A stretch of 64,000 nt of DNA from Psychromonas antarctica (GTDB lineage: Bacteria > Pseudomonadota > Gammaproteobacteria > Enterobacterales > Psychromonadaceae), in the NCBI RefSeq assembly GCF_022267535.1, contig NZ_JAHNZV010000001.1, positions 119,521 to 183,520 on the forward strand, written 5' to 3'. A program made the translations under genes and the position numbers. Position 1 is the first letter of the stretch, and each line of letters opens with the position of its first letter. Shown in pieces: positions 18,478 through 27,525 of this stretch. The notes beneath the pieces were generated by a model. The model saw only the letters and a list, made by a program, of their open reading frames with translations, ran no database searches and was not told the DNA's origin.

Positions 18478-19899
18478 TTATTCTGGTGTAAATGATGAAA
18501 CACCTAAGGTGTCTTGATGTTTATTAACGATGTCGCTAGGGCGAATAGCTGCACGTAAGTTCATTTCAGATTCGTCACGGATAAATTTACCGCGAATCGA
18601 GTTGCTATGCACTTCTGTAATTTCCACATCAACAAACCCACCAATAGAGCGATGATCGCCTTCAAAGTTAACTATACGGTTGTTTTCAGTACGGCCAAAG
18701 AGTTCCATAATGTTTTTTCGTGAAGGCCCCTCCACTAAAATGCGCTGTACAGAGCCGACCATGCGGCGGCCAATTTGCTGGGAATGCTGATGAATTCTAT
18801 CTTGCAGTATCGCTAAGCGCTGCTTTTTCGTTTCTAGTGTGACATCATCAGGCATATCAGCAGCCGGCGTGCCTGGGCGTTGGCTGTAGATAAAGCTGTA
18901 ACTTGTATCAAAACCGATATAATTGATCAGCCCCATTGTCTGCTCAAAATCTTGCTCGCTTTCATTGGGGAAACCGACAATAAAGTCTGAGCTTAGTGTT
19001 AAATTAGGACGGACTGCTTTTAAACGGGCAATTATATCTTTGTATTGTGCAACACTATGTCCACGTTTCATCAGATTTAAAATGCGATCAGAGCCTGCCT
19101 GCACCGGCAGGTGCAAAAAATCCACTAGCTCAGGAGTATCTCGGTATACATCAATAATATCATCTGTAAAATCGAGCGGGTTGCTAGTGGTGTAACGTAG
19201 GCGATCGATGCCGTCAATAGATGCGACATAGCGCAATAGCTCAGCAAAACTGCAGGTTCCACCATCGTGTGTGGCCCCGATAAATGAATTTACATTTTGA
19301 CCTAACAGGTTAACTTCACGTACCCCTTGCTCTGCCAACTGAGCTATTTCCAATAGTATATCATCAAGCGGGCGGCTCACTTCTTCACCGCGAGTATAAG
19401 GGACAATACAGTAGGTACAGTATTTGGAACAGCCTTCCATTATCGATACAAACGCAGTTGCACCATCTGCTTTCGGCTCTGGTAAGCAATCAAATTTTTC
19501 AATTTCAGGGAAACTGACATCAACAACGGCACCAGTACCCTGTTGAACCTGCTTGATCATCGCAGGCAAACGGTGCAAAGTTTGTGGGCCAAAAATAATA
19601 TCAACATAGGGTGCCCGACGGCGGATAGCTTTGCCTTCCTGAGAGGCAACACAACCGCCCACACCGATAATTAAATTTGGGTTTTTATCTTTTAATTTTC
19701 TCCAGCGCCCGAGTTGGTGAAATACTTTTTCTTGCGCTTTTTCACGAATTGAGCAGGTATTTAATAAAATAACGTCAGCATCTTCTGCATTATCGGTTGT
19801 GATATAACCGTTGGTGGAATTTAAAAGATCGGCCATCTTAGATGAATCATACTCATTCATCTGGCAACCCCAAGTTTTGACGTGTAATTTCATACTCAT
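18478..19899 (-). CDS. miaB: tRNA-2-methylthio-N6-isopentenyladenosine synthase MiaB
   Basis: Radical-SAM methylthiotransferase that converts i6A37 to ms2i6A37 in tRNAs reading U-starting codons. The 473 residues hold an N-terminal UPF0004 domain with three cluster-binding Cys ([31 protein letters not shown]), the radical-SAM motif CSKYCTYC, and a C-terminal TRAM domain. It is the first gene of the miaB–ybeZ–ybeY–corC–lnt operon and is divergent from ubiF, as in E. coli. Confidence 0.97.
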   Translation of the reverse strand: MSMKLHVKTWGCQMNEYDSSKMADLLNSTNGYITTDNAEDADVILLNTCSIREKAQEKVFHQLGRWRKLKDKNPNLIIGVGGCVASQEGKAIRRRAPYVDIIFGPQTLHRLPAMIKQVQQGTGAVVDVSFPEIEKFDCLPEPKADGATAFVSIMEGCSKYCTYCIVPYTRGEEVSRPLDDILLEIAQLAEQGVREVNLLGQNVNSFIGATHDGGTCSFAELLRYVASIDGIDRLRYTTSNPLDFTDDIIDVYRDTPELVDFLHLPVQAGSDRILNLMKRGHSVAQYKDIIARLKAVRPNLTLSSDFIVGFPNESEQDFEQTMGLINYIGFDTSYSFIYSQRPGTPAADMPDDVTLETKKQRLAILQDRIHQHSQQIGRRMVGSVQRILVEGPSRKNIMELFGRTENNRIVNFEGDHRSIGGFVDVEITEVHSNSIRGKFIRDESEMNLRAAIRPSDIVNKHQDTLGVSSFTPE

Positions 19900-20088
19900 A
19901 ATTTACTGCTCATACGGTTATTCTAAAATGAAGAGGTCGCATTTTACGCAGATCAAGACTAACTTGCTACTTTTTGTTTGCCTATCCTAACGCTTCGTGC
20001 AACGGTACATTAAATTAACAAATTTTCTCCATTAGTCAGGATAATTTGCTTACAATGTTTGTGGTTTATATTAACAAGGAAATTCGGA

Positions 20089-21246
20089 ATGGAAAATAGG
20101 CAAGTCATTGTGGTTGGCGGCGGTTTAGTTGGTGCTTTAACTGCATTGTTATTAGCCCAAAAAGGTGAATATATTCACCTTATTGAAAACAAAGACCTGA
20201 TTTCTCCTCTTGAAAATTCACCTTTTGATCTGCGAGTCTCAGCCTTTAGCGCGCAAAGTAAAAAATTACTTGAATTAGCGGGCGTCTGGAATCTACTTCC
20301 GAAAAATCGGTTATGTGCGTATCAACGCTTACAAACTTGGGAAAAGGGCAGCGAAAAACTCTGTTTCGATAGCACTGAAATAGGTCTTGATGCATTAGGT
20401 TATATTGCCGAAAATCGCTGGATTCAAGCTGTGTTATGGCAATCTCTAAAAAGTTGTGCCAATGTGCGCTTTTATGAAGGGCGGGAAGTGCGCACTCTTC
20501 ATAACGCTGACTCAGGTGTTAGTGTTTATCTGGATAATAATCAGCGTATTGATGCGCAGCTGTTAATCGCATGTGATGGCGCAAAATCGGCAGTGCGAGG
20601 TTTATTAAATATCGCTATTACGGCATGGGATTATCGCCAACACTGCATGCTGATTAATATTAAAACCGATGCGCCAGAGCAAAATATCACTTGGCAGGAG
20701 TTTCGTGAAAGCGGACCATGCGCTTTTTTACCTCTTGCAGACAATAACGCCAGCTTAGTTTGGTATCATCATCCGCAAAAAATAAAATACTTAAATTCTT
20801 TATCTAAAGTGCAATTAAAAAAGGCGATTATTGAAGAGTTTCCTGTATTGCCGTTTGCTTTCAGTGTGCAAGATAATGGCTCATTTCCCTTAACGCGTCG
20901 TCATGCGCAGCGCTATTATAAAGGCTCATGTGTACTCTTAGGTGATGCAGCGCATACTATTCACCCATTAGCTGGGCAGGGGGTTAACCTTGGTTTTAAA
21001 GATGTGCAGTGTTTAGTCGAACTACTGGAAAATAGCTCTGACTTGCCTATCCCCGTTTTACTCAAACGTTATGAAGCAAAAAGAAAACCAGCCAACCTGC
21101 TGATGCAGACAACGATGGATCTTTTTTATAAAAGTAGTAAGTGTGAATTAGATTCGCTGCGTCTATTACGTAAGGGGATTTTGCACTTGGCGCAGAATAG
21201 TGGCGCGCTTAAAAAACAGGTGATGCGCTATGCGATGGGGCTGTAA
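20089..21246 (+). CDS. ubiF: Ubiquinone-biosynthesis FAD monooxygenase UbiF
   Basis: FAD-dependent hydroxylase of the UbiH/UbiF family, which adds a ring hydroxyl in ubiquinone biosynthesis. The 385 residues include the dinucleotide motif VVGGGLVGA, the DG motif ACDGAKSAVR, and the second FAD motif LLGDAAHTIHPLAGQGVN. I start it at ATG 20089 (AAGGA 9 bp upstream). An upstream in-frame extension adds residues before the Rossmann motif that the family lacks. Synteny with miaB identifies it as UbiF rather than UbiH. Confidence 0.9.
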   Translation: MENRQVIVVGGGLVGALTALLLAQKGEYIHLIENKDLISPLENSPFDLRVSAFSAQSKKLLELAGVWNLLPKNRLCAYQRLQTWEKGSEKLCFDSTEIGLDALGYIAENRWIQAVLWQSLKSCANVRFYEGREVRTLHNADSGVSVYLDNNQRIDAQLLIACDGAKSAVRGLLNIAITAWDYRQHCMLINIKTDAPEQNITWQEFRESGPCAFLPLADNNASLVWYHHPQKIKYLNSLSKVQLKKAIIEEFPVLPFAFSVQDNGSFPLTRRHAQRYYKGSCVLLGDAAHTIHPLAGQGVNLGFKDVQCLVELLENSSDLPIPVLLKRYEAKRKPANLLMQTTMDLFYKSSKCELDSLRLLRKGILHLAQNSGALKKQVMRYAMGL

Positions 21247-21249
21247 TAC

Positions 21250-21543
21250 CCAATATAGCTACATGCTTATGTAGATGACTCAGGTTATTTTTTGTAAAAA
21301 GATTAAAACCACTACCACGCACACTTCATGCGACTGCGAAACTGCGTTTCGGTTCGCATTCATTAACAGAGGCGCTGCGCGTTATACAGAGAAAAAACTA
21401 ATAGACTAAAATATAAGCTAATTATTATTTTTTATGTTTTTCTCTGTTTTCCCTCATTTTACTCTGTGGTGCAATTTTTTGACGAGTTTTTATCTTTTCC
21501 CATTTTCACCTGAGTTAAGTGCATAAGCATGTATAACTATTTC
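21250..21543. repeat. Nested inverted-repeat (MITE-like) element
   Basis: The ends are imperfect inverted repeats. ACATGCTTATG (21261-21271) and ACTCAGGT (21278-21285) on the left match ACCTGAGT (21508-21515) and CATAAGCATGT (21522-21532) on the right, with the same 6-nt spacing. Inside lie a second inverted repeat, ACAGAGAAAAA (21386-21396) with TTTTTCTCTGT (21437-21447), and a hairpin rich in GCGAAAC/GTTTCG near 21328-21360. It has no coding capacity and begins directly behind the ubiF stop. This fits a small non-autonomous element or a compound hairpin. Family and target duplication are not identified. Confidence 0.6.
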
Positions 21544-21754
21544 CCTTGCGCCTAAATATCCCCCTTTAATGAAATTGCTATAACCTGACGGTGATTTCCA
21601 TTTTTATTTTAACCTCAACTTGAAATAGCTGCGCTGTATCGAGTTGCTTATCCCAAGCTGAGGTTATTTACTTTGTCGGCCGCTTATCGATGGCATATTG
21701 ATGAACCTTGTGCGCACAATAAAAGCAGTCGCCAGTTACAACAACTGCCCTGCA

Positions 21755-22500
21755 TCAAGCCCCCAATGGTCGTGGGATCAAAACGAAATCGCCGACATGT
21801 TTTTTCTCGAGGAACTCGCTTTGTGTGTCCGCAATCCTTTCGAGCGGAAATGTCTTTGCTACAAGTGGTCGCAACTCGCCGCGTTCAATGCAAGTAATCA
21901 TCTTTGAGAAAACGGGTTCGCCCCATGTCGTACAGCCTAGCAACTGCAAATCTTTCAGATAAAAAATGTGCATGTCGGGGGGCTTCGAGGAAACATATCT
22001 TCCACTGCGATTCCGTACTTTCAACAGGCCGCCAAAAACTCCCCCGCAACATTGTCAATACGACATCTACTGAGTCCCCGAGGCTGACAACAACATCCTG
22101 TTCACGTTCGATAACACGTCGGCTCCGAGGGAAAGCACTTGCTTCATCTTGGCCTTTACTGCAATTACAGTTACAGTGACTCACCGTCGTTTCGCCAACT
22201 GCACGACGGCAGAGCCGACACCACAGGGGGCTCCGGCGACCAACATATGCTCTCCTTCGACCCACTTCTCCGCGATGCACCATGTTTTCAGCCGTTCCGT
22301 AGGCATACAGGCTCGCTCTAACTGCAGTCCACAGCGAATACCGGAACGTTGACAAACGGGGCGAAGGCGCCGTCGAAATCAGAGCGCATTCAGATGTTGT
22401 CCATGAAATCAAAACCAGACTGGCGCATGCATGCTCGCACGAGTACTCGAGGGCCGATGGTGCTTTCGTCCCCGCCTGTCTGTGCTTGCTTTTGCTTGCT
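21755..22500 (-). pseudogene. Decayed zinc-type alcohol dehydrogenase / quinone reductase gene
   Basis: Fragments of one medium-chain dehydrogenase can be read in order across several minus-strand frames. Near 22450-22330 there is SGFDFMDNI…MRSDFDGAFAPFV…FAVDC. Near 22310 there is YAYGTAENMVHR. Then comes the cofactor region EGEHMLVAGAPCGVGSAVVQLAKRR, a TGA stop near 22190, KMKQVLSLGAD, and, in another frame, VIEREQDVVVSLGDSVDVV. The end (LQLLGCTTWGEPVFSKMI, ERGELRPLVAKTFPLERIA, KHVGDFVLIP) closes at 21755. Multiple frameshifts, stops and a missing N-terminus show a true pseudogene. The DNA is richer in GC than its neighbours, suggesting it arrived by transfer. Reading frames on the plus strand here are artefacts of that composition. 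Confidence 0.8.
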
Positions 22501-22507
22501 CTTATTT

Positions 22508-22982
22508 TTATCCACTGACGTTGCGCGCTATCATGAGAACTTCATCGGCGGAATAAAGGTTCTTAATGGTTGTTTCGATTTCAGCGCCCAATGTTTTTTT
22601 ATATAGTGCCTGTGCAAAATTATCTGCACGCGTTGTCACCCAAATATGCTTTACAGTCGAACCGTGTAATAACAGCTGTTTCTTGACTAAAGGAAGTGAT
22701 TCATTAATCAACTTTCGACCAATCCCTTGCCCTTGGAAATTTGGTGATACTGCTAGTTGCTCAAGCTCAAGAACGGCTGCAGGACGGAAACCACTCTTTT
22801 GAAGCCAAATTATATAACCAGTAATTTCGTCATTAGTTTCAGCGACAAATATTAAAGATCGAGGGGGAGGCGTTAAAGTTGCATTGCATCCATTGGTATG
22901 AGTTTTTTTGCCTTACGAAGGCTAACTGATGGACACTAGCAGCACCTTCTAAATCCGTATTTTTCATAAACCTAATTTTCAT
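22508..22982 (-). pseudogene. GNAT acetyltransferase with one frameshift
   Basis: A GNAT-fold N-acetyltransferase. It starts at ATG 22982 behind a strong AGGAGG site (MKIRFMKNTDLEGAASVHQLAF). It continues after a one-base frame change at the G5 run 22863-22867 (C5 on the coding strand) with SLIFVAETNDEITGYIIW, the acetyl-CoA loop SPNFQGQGIGRKLI, and a C-terminal part ending ARNVSG. Removing one C restores an unbroken protein of about 157 residues. Everything else is intact, so the break is recent or a homopolymer error. Substrate unknown. It lies immediately upstream of the decayed dehydrogenase on the same strand. Confidence 0.75.
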
Positions 22983-23211
22983 ATTCCCTCCTATACCCAT
23001 GATACCTCAAGGTGCTTTATCAGGACTCTGATCGGAGACCATAATTAGGCGCAGTATGAGGGTAATGGTGACTCCTTTATCGAGTGCTGTAAATGCTGAC
23101 TTTGCAACTTTTAACTGCTAGCACAACTGCGACAACGACATTAAATCCAAGTACAGTAATGTATATCAAATCTATTAATTGAATGTCCAACAATGAGTTG
23201 AATAGGCATTA

Positions 23212-23688
23212 TTAGGTTCTTTTTGTGATTAGCCAATACGTTACCCCTAATGCCAAAATAACGGCTGCCGTTCCATATACAAATTCCGGTTGCATTTCAT
23301 TAAAGTCAAAAATAATCACTTTTCGTGCAACAGCCATAAGCGCTGTTGCAATAACTAAACGCACAGGTATAACATTGCTGCTGAGGTACATACTTATATT
23401 AACAAATATTTCGATCGCAATAAGGACTGCCAAAAAGGCCCCAAATGTTGCAATAATATCATCAATCTGCAAAAGCAAGAACGGAGGTTCGGAGAGTCGT
23501 TGATATAATACATATATAACATCACCAATCCCCCAGACGATAACAAGAACCATGAGCACGGCAAGTATTTTTACTGCGATGCGTATGATTATATGCAAAA
23601 AACGAATGGTAGGATCTTCATGTTCCAGAAGAAGGTGAAGACCGGGATCATCTTTGGGTGTTAAATGCTCTTCTTGTTTCTTGGTCAT
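23212..23688 (-). CDS. PsiE-family membrane protein
   Basis: A 158-residue inner-membrane protein with four predicted TM helices (about residues 35-57, 78-97, 105-125 and 135-153) and a charged N-terminus. It matches the phosphate-starvation-inducible PsiE family (for example GAFLAVLIAIEIFVN and VRLVIATALMAVARKVIIFD), whose molecular role is not known. It stands alone and is transcribed towards the acetyltransferase remnant. Confidence 0.83.
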   Translation of the reverse strand: MTKKQEEHLTPKDDPGLHLLLEHEDPTIRFLHIIIRIAVKILAVLMVLVIVWGIGDVIYVLYQRLSEPPFLLLQIDDIIATFGAFLAVLIAIEIFVNISMYLSSNVIPVRLVIATALMAVARKVIIFDFNEMQPEFVYGTAAVILALGVTYWLITKRT

Positions 23689-23824
23689 AAATCACCTCAA
23701 TATTAGATATAATCTAACTATAGATGGTGTCTACTCATTATGGGGAGCCCTGAGATATCTACACCTGATTTTAGGTTGTGAGATTAAATGTTGTAATTGC
23801 TAACTGTGCAGATTTTGTGATGAT

Positions 23825-23900
23825 TGGTCTCTCCACAGGGACTCGAACCCCGATCATCCGCTTAGGAGGCGGGTGCTCTATCCTGTTGAGCTATAAAGAG
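23825..23900 (-). tRNA. tRNA-Arg, anticodon CCU
   Basis: On the minus strand CTCTTTA pairs with TGGAGAG as the acceptor stem, with discriminator A and encoded CCA. The D arm GCTC/GAGC, the anticodon loop CTCCTAA (anticodon CCT, reading AGG), and the T arm CGGGG-TTCGAGT-CCCTG are all present. The first anticodon-stem pair is a C·A mismatch. It is a single-copy minor-Arg tRNA with no tRNA neighbour. Confidence 0.93.
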
Positions 23901-23942
23901 ATATCGCTAAGTCTATTGATTATAAAGACATTATGCAATAAT

Positions 23943-25094
23943 TTATTGTTTAATTCGCGCTAAATCATTAATTTGAATATTACCCAGTGGCGCTTTGTCT
24001 ATTGTGCGTAGAATAGCACTTTTTTCATGTACTTCAATAACTTCCATCGCATCTTGGTAGTGACTTTCGGCACTTCGTTCAATACCAAATTGGTCTTTAT
24101 AATTACTTGAATAGGATAAGCCTAACAGAGCCCCTTTCTTAATGCCGTTGAGTGCCCCTAAGTTGATTTGTACACTATTATTGTGTACAGAAATTACTTT
24201 TGCAGTTGGCAATTTGCATTGCAGATGCCTTTCTAAGTCAACATTAACATCATCGAGCAAGGAGATAATCGCTTGTCCATAATCTCTCTGCCAAAACAAT
24301 TTACTGTGTAAATCCGCTGTTGCATGTTTATTATATTGCCATAACGCTTCTGCTCTATACTGTTTAGTTACTAGTAATTCTCCCTGTAGTGCGTCGTAGA
24401 GGTACACTGTCAGATAAAAGTGGCGGGGGGGATTACTTAGCCAATAACTGATTGAGTTCTTGCTTTTAAATTCCACTGAAAGATCATTGATTTCACCATA
24501 AACAATATATTGACTGTCGGTTTGTGTTGATAGCGCGCGTAAGGTATCAACAAGATTACGGTCATTATATTTTTCACCTAATTTTACGGGGATATTGACC
24601 AACTGCCTTAGATTTAAAGTTTGCGGTGAAAGTGCCAGTAGGTTATAAAGCGTTTTGGTTACCTGTTGATTAATTGCGTGCAAATTACCATCTACGGCTT
24701 GATCCGGATTATTTAATTTAAAACGTGTTATTGAAATTGATTTAGGATAATTGCTGCCTTGGCAGTTATCTTTGGGTACTTCTATATCCACTTTTATTGT
24801 CACGCTTATTTTATTGTTCTCCTCTGTTTCATCGATCATCGTTAAAGCTTTTATTTCTCCTTCGCTATTAAGAAGCAATTGGTTCTCTACAAGTATGCCG
24901 TTATTCACCTGTTGCAAACTTGATATTGTTCCGCCTGAGAAGAGTAAAGCGTTTTTTACTGCTTGTTTAAGTGCTTTCTCACGGGCACTGTCTAGATCAT
25001 TATCGATAATGAAAGCCTCGCCAGATGATTGGAACCATTGTGCGTTTGTGACACTGCAAAACAGCAGTAATATGAATATAAAAGATTTGCTCAT
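23943..25094 (-). CDS. flgT: Flagellar H-ring protein FlgT
   Basis: FlgT builds the H-ring around the LP ring of sodium-driven polar flagella in Vibrio relatives and helps anchor the stator. The 383-residue protein has a signal peptide (cut near VTNA-QWF), an N-terminal FlgT domain with SAREKALKQAVKNALLFSGG, a middle domain, and a C-terminal SH3-like domain (GALNGIKKGALLGL). A sigma-54 promoter lies about 60 bp upstream. It is divergent from flgO, the arrangement known for Vibrio flgT–flgOP. Confidence 0.93.
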   Translation of the reverse strand: MSKSFIFILLLFCSVTNAQWFQSSGEAFIIDNDLDSAREKALKQAVKNALLFSGGTISSLQQVNNGILVENQLLLNSEGEIKALTMIDETEENNKISVTIKVDIEVPKDNCQGSNYPKSISITRFKLNNPDQAVDGNLHAINQQVTKTLYNLLALSPQTLNLRQLVNIPVKLGEKYNDRNLVDTLRALSTQTDSQYIVYGEINDLSVEFKSKNSISYWLSNPPRHFYLTVYLYDALQGELLVTKQYRAEALWQYNKHATADLHSKLFWQRDYGQAIISLLDDVNVDLERHLQCKLPTAKVISVHNNSVQINLGALNGIKKGALLGLSYSSNYKDQFGIERSAESHYQDAMEVIEVHEKSAILRTIDKAPLGNIQINDLARIKQ

Positions 25095-25154
25095 TGGATT
25101 ACCTTTAGTCTCAATATGAAAATACTAGCGCATACTCTTAGCGTTTATAAACTA

Positions 25155-25171
25155 AGCAAGATTTGCACCAT
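25155..25171 (-). promoter_or_regulatory. Sigma-54 promoter of flgT
   Basis: On the minus strand TGGTGCAAATCTTGC has the required GG-N10-GC spacing, with the -12 GC at 25156-25157 and the -24 GG at 25168-25169. It lies about 60 bp before the flgT start. Confidence 0.7.
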
Positions 25172-25290
25172 AAATTAAATATTACCTATAATGGTAATAT
25201 TTATTAAAGTTATTCTCGGTTTTGCCGATACCTTTTGATGAATTTATAGATCTGTTTATTAGTTAGTTCATTGCCCAAGGTAGGTATTAA

Positions 25291-26055
25291 ATGAGAAATT
25301 TATTGGTAATCTCCATCACATTATTACTGCTACAGGGGTGTACCCAGCTATCGTCAGATGAGTCTGAAAAAGACGTTACGCCAGTAGCCAACATAGAACG
25401 AGCAAGCAGTGATGACTCTCTTTATTATTATATTGCTCATTCTACGAATCAGTCCGATGAAAACCTCGATGTAGATCATGATGCGCTAGTGACTGCTATT
25501 GAGCCGACTGGTTATGGACATTTATATTTATTCAATGGTGAAAAATCGCTGATATTGTCAGACGTTGTCAGTAAAATGGCAGATCAGTTACTCTCCAACT
25601 TCCCGCAAAAATACCGTTTTGGCGCTATTGCATTAACCTCTATCGTTGATTTAAGAGATCATCAAGTAACCAATTGGGTTGGGCAAACAATTTCAGAGCA
25701 ATTTATTCATGAACTTCACATTCGTGATCTGAATATTATTGATTTTAAGCTAACAGGGGATATTCAGCTCACTCCACAAGGTGAATTTGCGTTAACACGA
25801 GACTGGAAAAAATTAAGTAAAAGTGTCGATGTTCAGCATATATTAGCGGGGACAATGTCTCGTAATGAAGAAGGGCTGATCATTAACGTGCGTATTGTTA
25901 ATATAAACTCAAAGCGAGTTGAATCGACTAGCAGTGCTTTTATACCAGAAACTATGTTCGTCGGAGGGGAGTATGATTATCAAAATAAGAAATATTTTTC
26001 TCGCGATAGTGATTTAGCGCAAAAAGGTAGAAGTCAGGTGCGTTTAGTTAAATAA
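25291..26055 (+). CDS. flgO: Flagellar outer-membrane lipoprotein FlgO
   Basis: Outer-membrane protein of the polar flagellum needed for normal motility in Vibrio. The 254 residues start with a lipoprotein signal peptide (LLLLQGCTQL, Cys 17). They carry the FlgO-family core, including QLLSNFPQKYRFGAIALTSIVDL and the C-terminal IVNINSKRVESTSSAFIP. It lies 92 bp before flgP. I see no sigma-54 site directly upstream, so its promoter is unresolved. Confidence 0.9.
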   Translation: MRNLLVISITLLLLQGCTQLSSDESEKDVTPVANIERASSDDSLYYYIAHSTNQSDENLDVDHDALVTAIEPTGYGHLYLFNGEKSLILSDVVSKMADQLLSNFPQKYRFGAIALTSIVDLRDHQVTNWVGQTISEQFIHELHIRDLNIIDFKLTGDIQLTPQGEFALTRDWKKLSKSVDVQHILAGTMSRNEEGLIINVRIVNINSKRVESTSSAFIPETMFVGGEYDYQNKKYFSRDSDLAQKGRSQVRLVK

Positions 26056-26074
26056 AAAATAAATTTAGTTTGTC

Positions 26075-26091
26075 ATGGCTTGTTTCTTGCT
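26075..26091 (+). promoter_or_regulatory. Sigma-54 promoter of flgP
   Basis: ATGGCTTGTTTCTTGC has GG at 26077-26078 and GC at 26089-26090, exactly ten bases apart. It lies in the flgO–flgP gap, 57 bp before flgP, so flgP can be transcribed separately from flgO. Confidence 0.7.
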
Positions 26092-26147
26092 TGATATTGC
26101 AGGTGTGGGGGTTTTTGACGCCGATTAGACTAAGCAAGGAATAAATT

Positions 26148-26645
26148 ATGCAATGCCAATATAGGTTGAATTCAATTCTTTTATCGACGCTGTTAGTTAG
26201 CGTATCCCTTTCTTTATTCTCCTGTGCTAAATCAAATGATCAAATTAAGCAACATGATAGCGCAATGGAGCGTTATCAATACACTTTTACGTCTGTCGGT
26301 TATGCGCCAATTGCAGCTCAGAAAGGAGCAACCTTTGATGTGCAGATGTTAAACGCTATTAAAGCCTCGAAGTTGGAGGCGTATAAAGAGTTAGCTGAAC
26401 AGATTTATGGTGTTTTACTGAATGCCGAAAATAGTGTTACTAATGCTAGCTTACAGAGTGATCAGATTGAAAGTCGTGTACAGGGACTGGTTAGGGGCGC
26501 ACGCGTTTTAAAGAGTTATCATCGGGGAGATATCTACATCACCGAGTTGGAGTTAAATATGAGAAGCCTCTTTTTTATACAGGCCCCTGAGTTTAATGAA
26601 AAGGAGATGCAGGTAATACAAGTTGAAAAACAAATTTATTACTAA
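26148..26645 (+). CDS. flgP: Flagellar outer-membrane lipoprotein FlgP
   Basis: LPP20-family lipoprotein needed for polar-flagellar function and part of the outer H-ring disk in Vibrio. The 165 residues contain a signal peptide with lipobox LFSCAKS, the segment YTSVGYAPI-like (TFTSVGYAPIAAQKG), and KLEAYKELAEQIYGV, typical of the family. It follows flgO and has its own sigma-54 site. Confidence 0.92.
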   Translation: MQCQYRLNSILLSTLLVSVSLSLFSCAKSNDQIKQHDSAMERYQYTFTSVGYAPIAAQKGATFDVQMLNAIKASKLEAYKELAEQIYGVLLNAENSVTNASLQSDQIESRVQGLVRGARVLKSYHRGDIYITELELNMRSLFFIQAPEFNEKEMQVIQVEKQIYY

Positions 26646-26683
26646 GGAGTTAAGTATTAAGAAGGATCAATGTTAGCGGTAGG

Positions 26684-27103
26684 TTAAGCTTGAATATCTT
26701 TGCCTAGTAGACTCGCACTATTAAGTGCCCCTTTTTGATCGTAAGTGACTGAATTTTTTCCTGTGGCTTGTTTTATCAGTTGCATTAAGTGTTTATTACT
26801 TTTCATGCTTAACTCAACTAGTTGGCCATTCACTGCGTTGTTTTTTTGACAAATTGGAAGTAGATTTTCAATTTTGTCTTTTATGGCACGCAATTCTTTA
26901 TCTTCTTTTATCTCGTTCTGTGATATTTTTGTAGCAAGAATTTTATCAAGATCATTGATAACGTGTAATAATTTCTGCTTCTTCAGCAGAATTTCATTAA
27001 GCTGTGAAAAGTTTTTTTCTTTTAGGCAAGCAGTCTCTGCTTCAAGTGTTAACTGTAACGCTTGAACCGATTCTAATTGTTGAGTCAGTTGTGCTAATAG
27101 CAT
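26684..27103 (-). CDS. flgN: Flagellar export chaperone FlgN
   Basis: Cytosolic chaperone for the hook-filament junction proteins FlgK and FlgL. The 139-residue all-helical protein has the FlgN-family pattern of an N-terminal coiled coil (LLAQLTQQLESVQALQ) and a C-terminal amphipathic helix (ANGQLVELSMK-like; here VNGQLVELSMKSNKHL). It lies 28 bp after flgM and its clients FlgK/FlgL are encoded in the same window. Confidence 0.88.
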   Translation of the reverse strand: MLLAQLTQQLESVQALQLTLEAETACLKEKNFSQLNEILLKKQKLLHVINDLDKILATKISQNEIKEDKELRAIKDKIENLLPICQKNNAVNGQLVELSMKSNKHLMQLIKQATGKNSVTYDQKGALNSASLLGKDIQA

Positions 27104-27131
27104 ATTCGTATCTATTCTCTTAATGTTTCAA

Positions 27132-27449
27132 CTAACCAAATGCTTTACTAAAATCACCTTCAAATTGACTAAGCTTTTCTGCTAATCGCTCTGTGTTGAT
27201 TTTATAATCACCATTTAAGATAGCTGCTTTCAGTGTTTCAATGCGCTTTTGATTCACCTGTGGCTCTTCTGATGATTGTTTTTGCATTTTATTTAAGGTT
27301 AACGCTTGCGGGGTAAGTTGCACTGAATCTTTGCTACTACCGCTGCTCGCTGTTTGAGTTTGCTGACTGACATCCTGTTGTTTTTGAACTTTATTTTGCT
27401 CAATCACAATGTTTTTTTGGGGTGCTTGTCGGTTTATATTTATACTCAT
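27132..27449 (-). CDS. flgM: Anti-sigma-28 factor FlgM
   Basis: FlgM holds FliA (sigma-28) inactive until it is exported through the finished hook-basal body. The 105 residues show a disordered, Gln/Ser-rich N-terminal half and the conserved C-terminal helices (RIETLKAAILNGDYKINTERLAEKL) that bind sigma-28. It lies upstream of flgN. A FliA promoter lies directly upstream, so FliA should drive its own antagonist. Confidence 0.93.
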   Translation of the reverse strand: MSININRQAPQKNIVIEQNKVQKQQDVSQQTQTASSGSSKDSVQLTPQALTLNKMQKQSSEEPQVNQKRIETLKAAILNGDYKINTERLAEKLSQFEGDFSKAFG

Positions 27450-27480
27450 AATAATATTCCAAAAGTATCACGTAATAATT

Positions 27481-27507
27481 ATATCGGCGGATACAATTAT
27501 TTCTTTA
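27481..27507 (-). promoter_or_regulatory. FliA (sigma-28) promoter of flgM-flgN
   Basis: On the minus strand TAAAGAAA (-35) and GCCGATAT (-10) are separated by exactly 11 bases. The consensus is TAAAGTTT-N11-GCCGATAA. It lies about 32 bp before the flgM start. Confidence 0.85.
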
Positions 27508-27525
27508 GTAATAAATAACAAAAAA

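Noticed and set aside
21673..22606. Several overlapping plus-strand open frames, and a 175-codon minus-strand frame
   Set aside because: They overlap the decayed dehydrogenase and have no protein-like pattern of their own; they arise from the higher GC content.
22983..23211. Short open stretch between the acetyltransferase and psiE on the minus strand
   Set aside because: It has membrane-like residues in places but also stops and no family I recognise; not enough for a pseudogene call.
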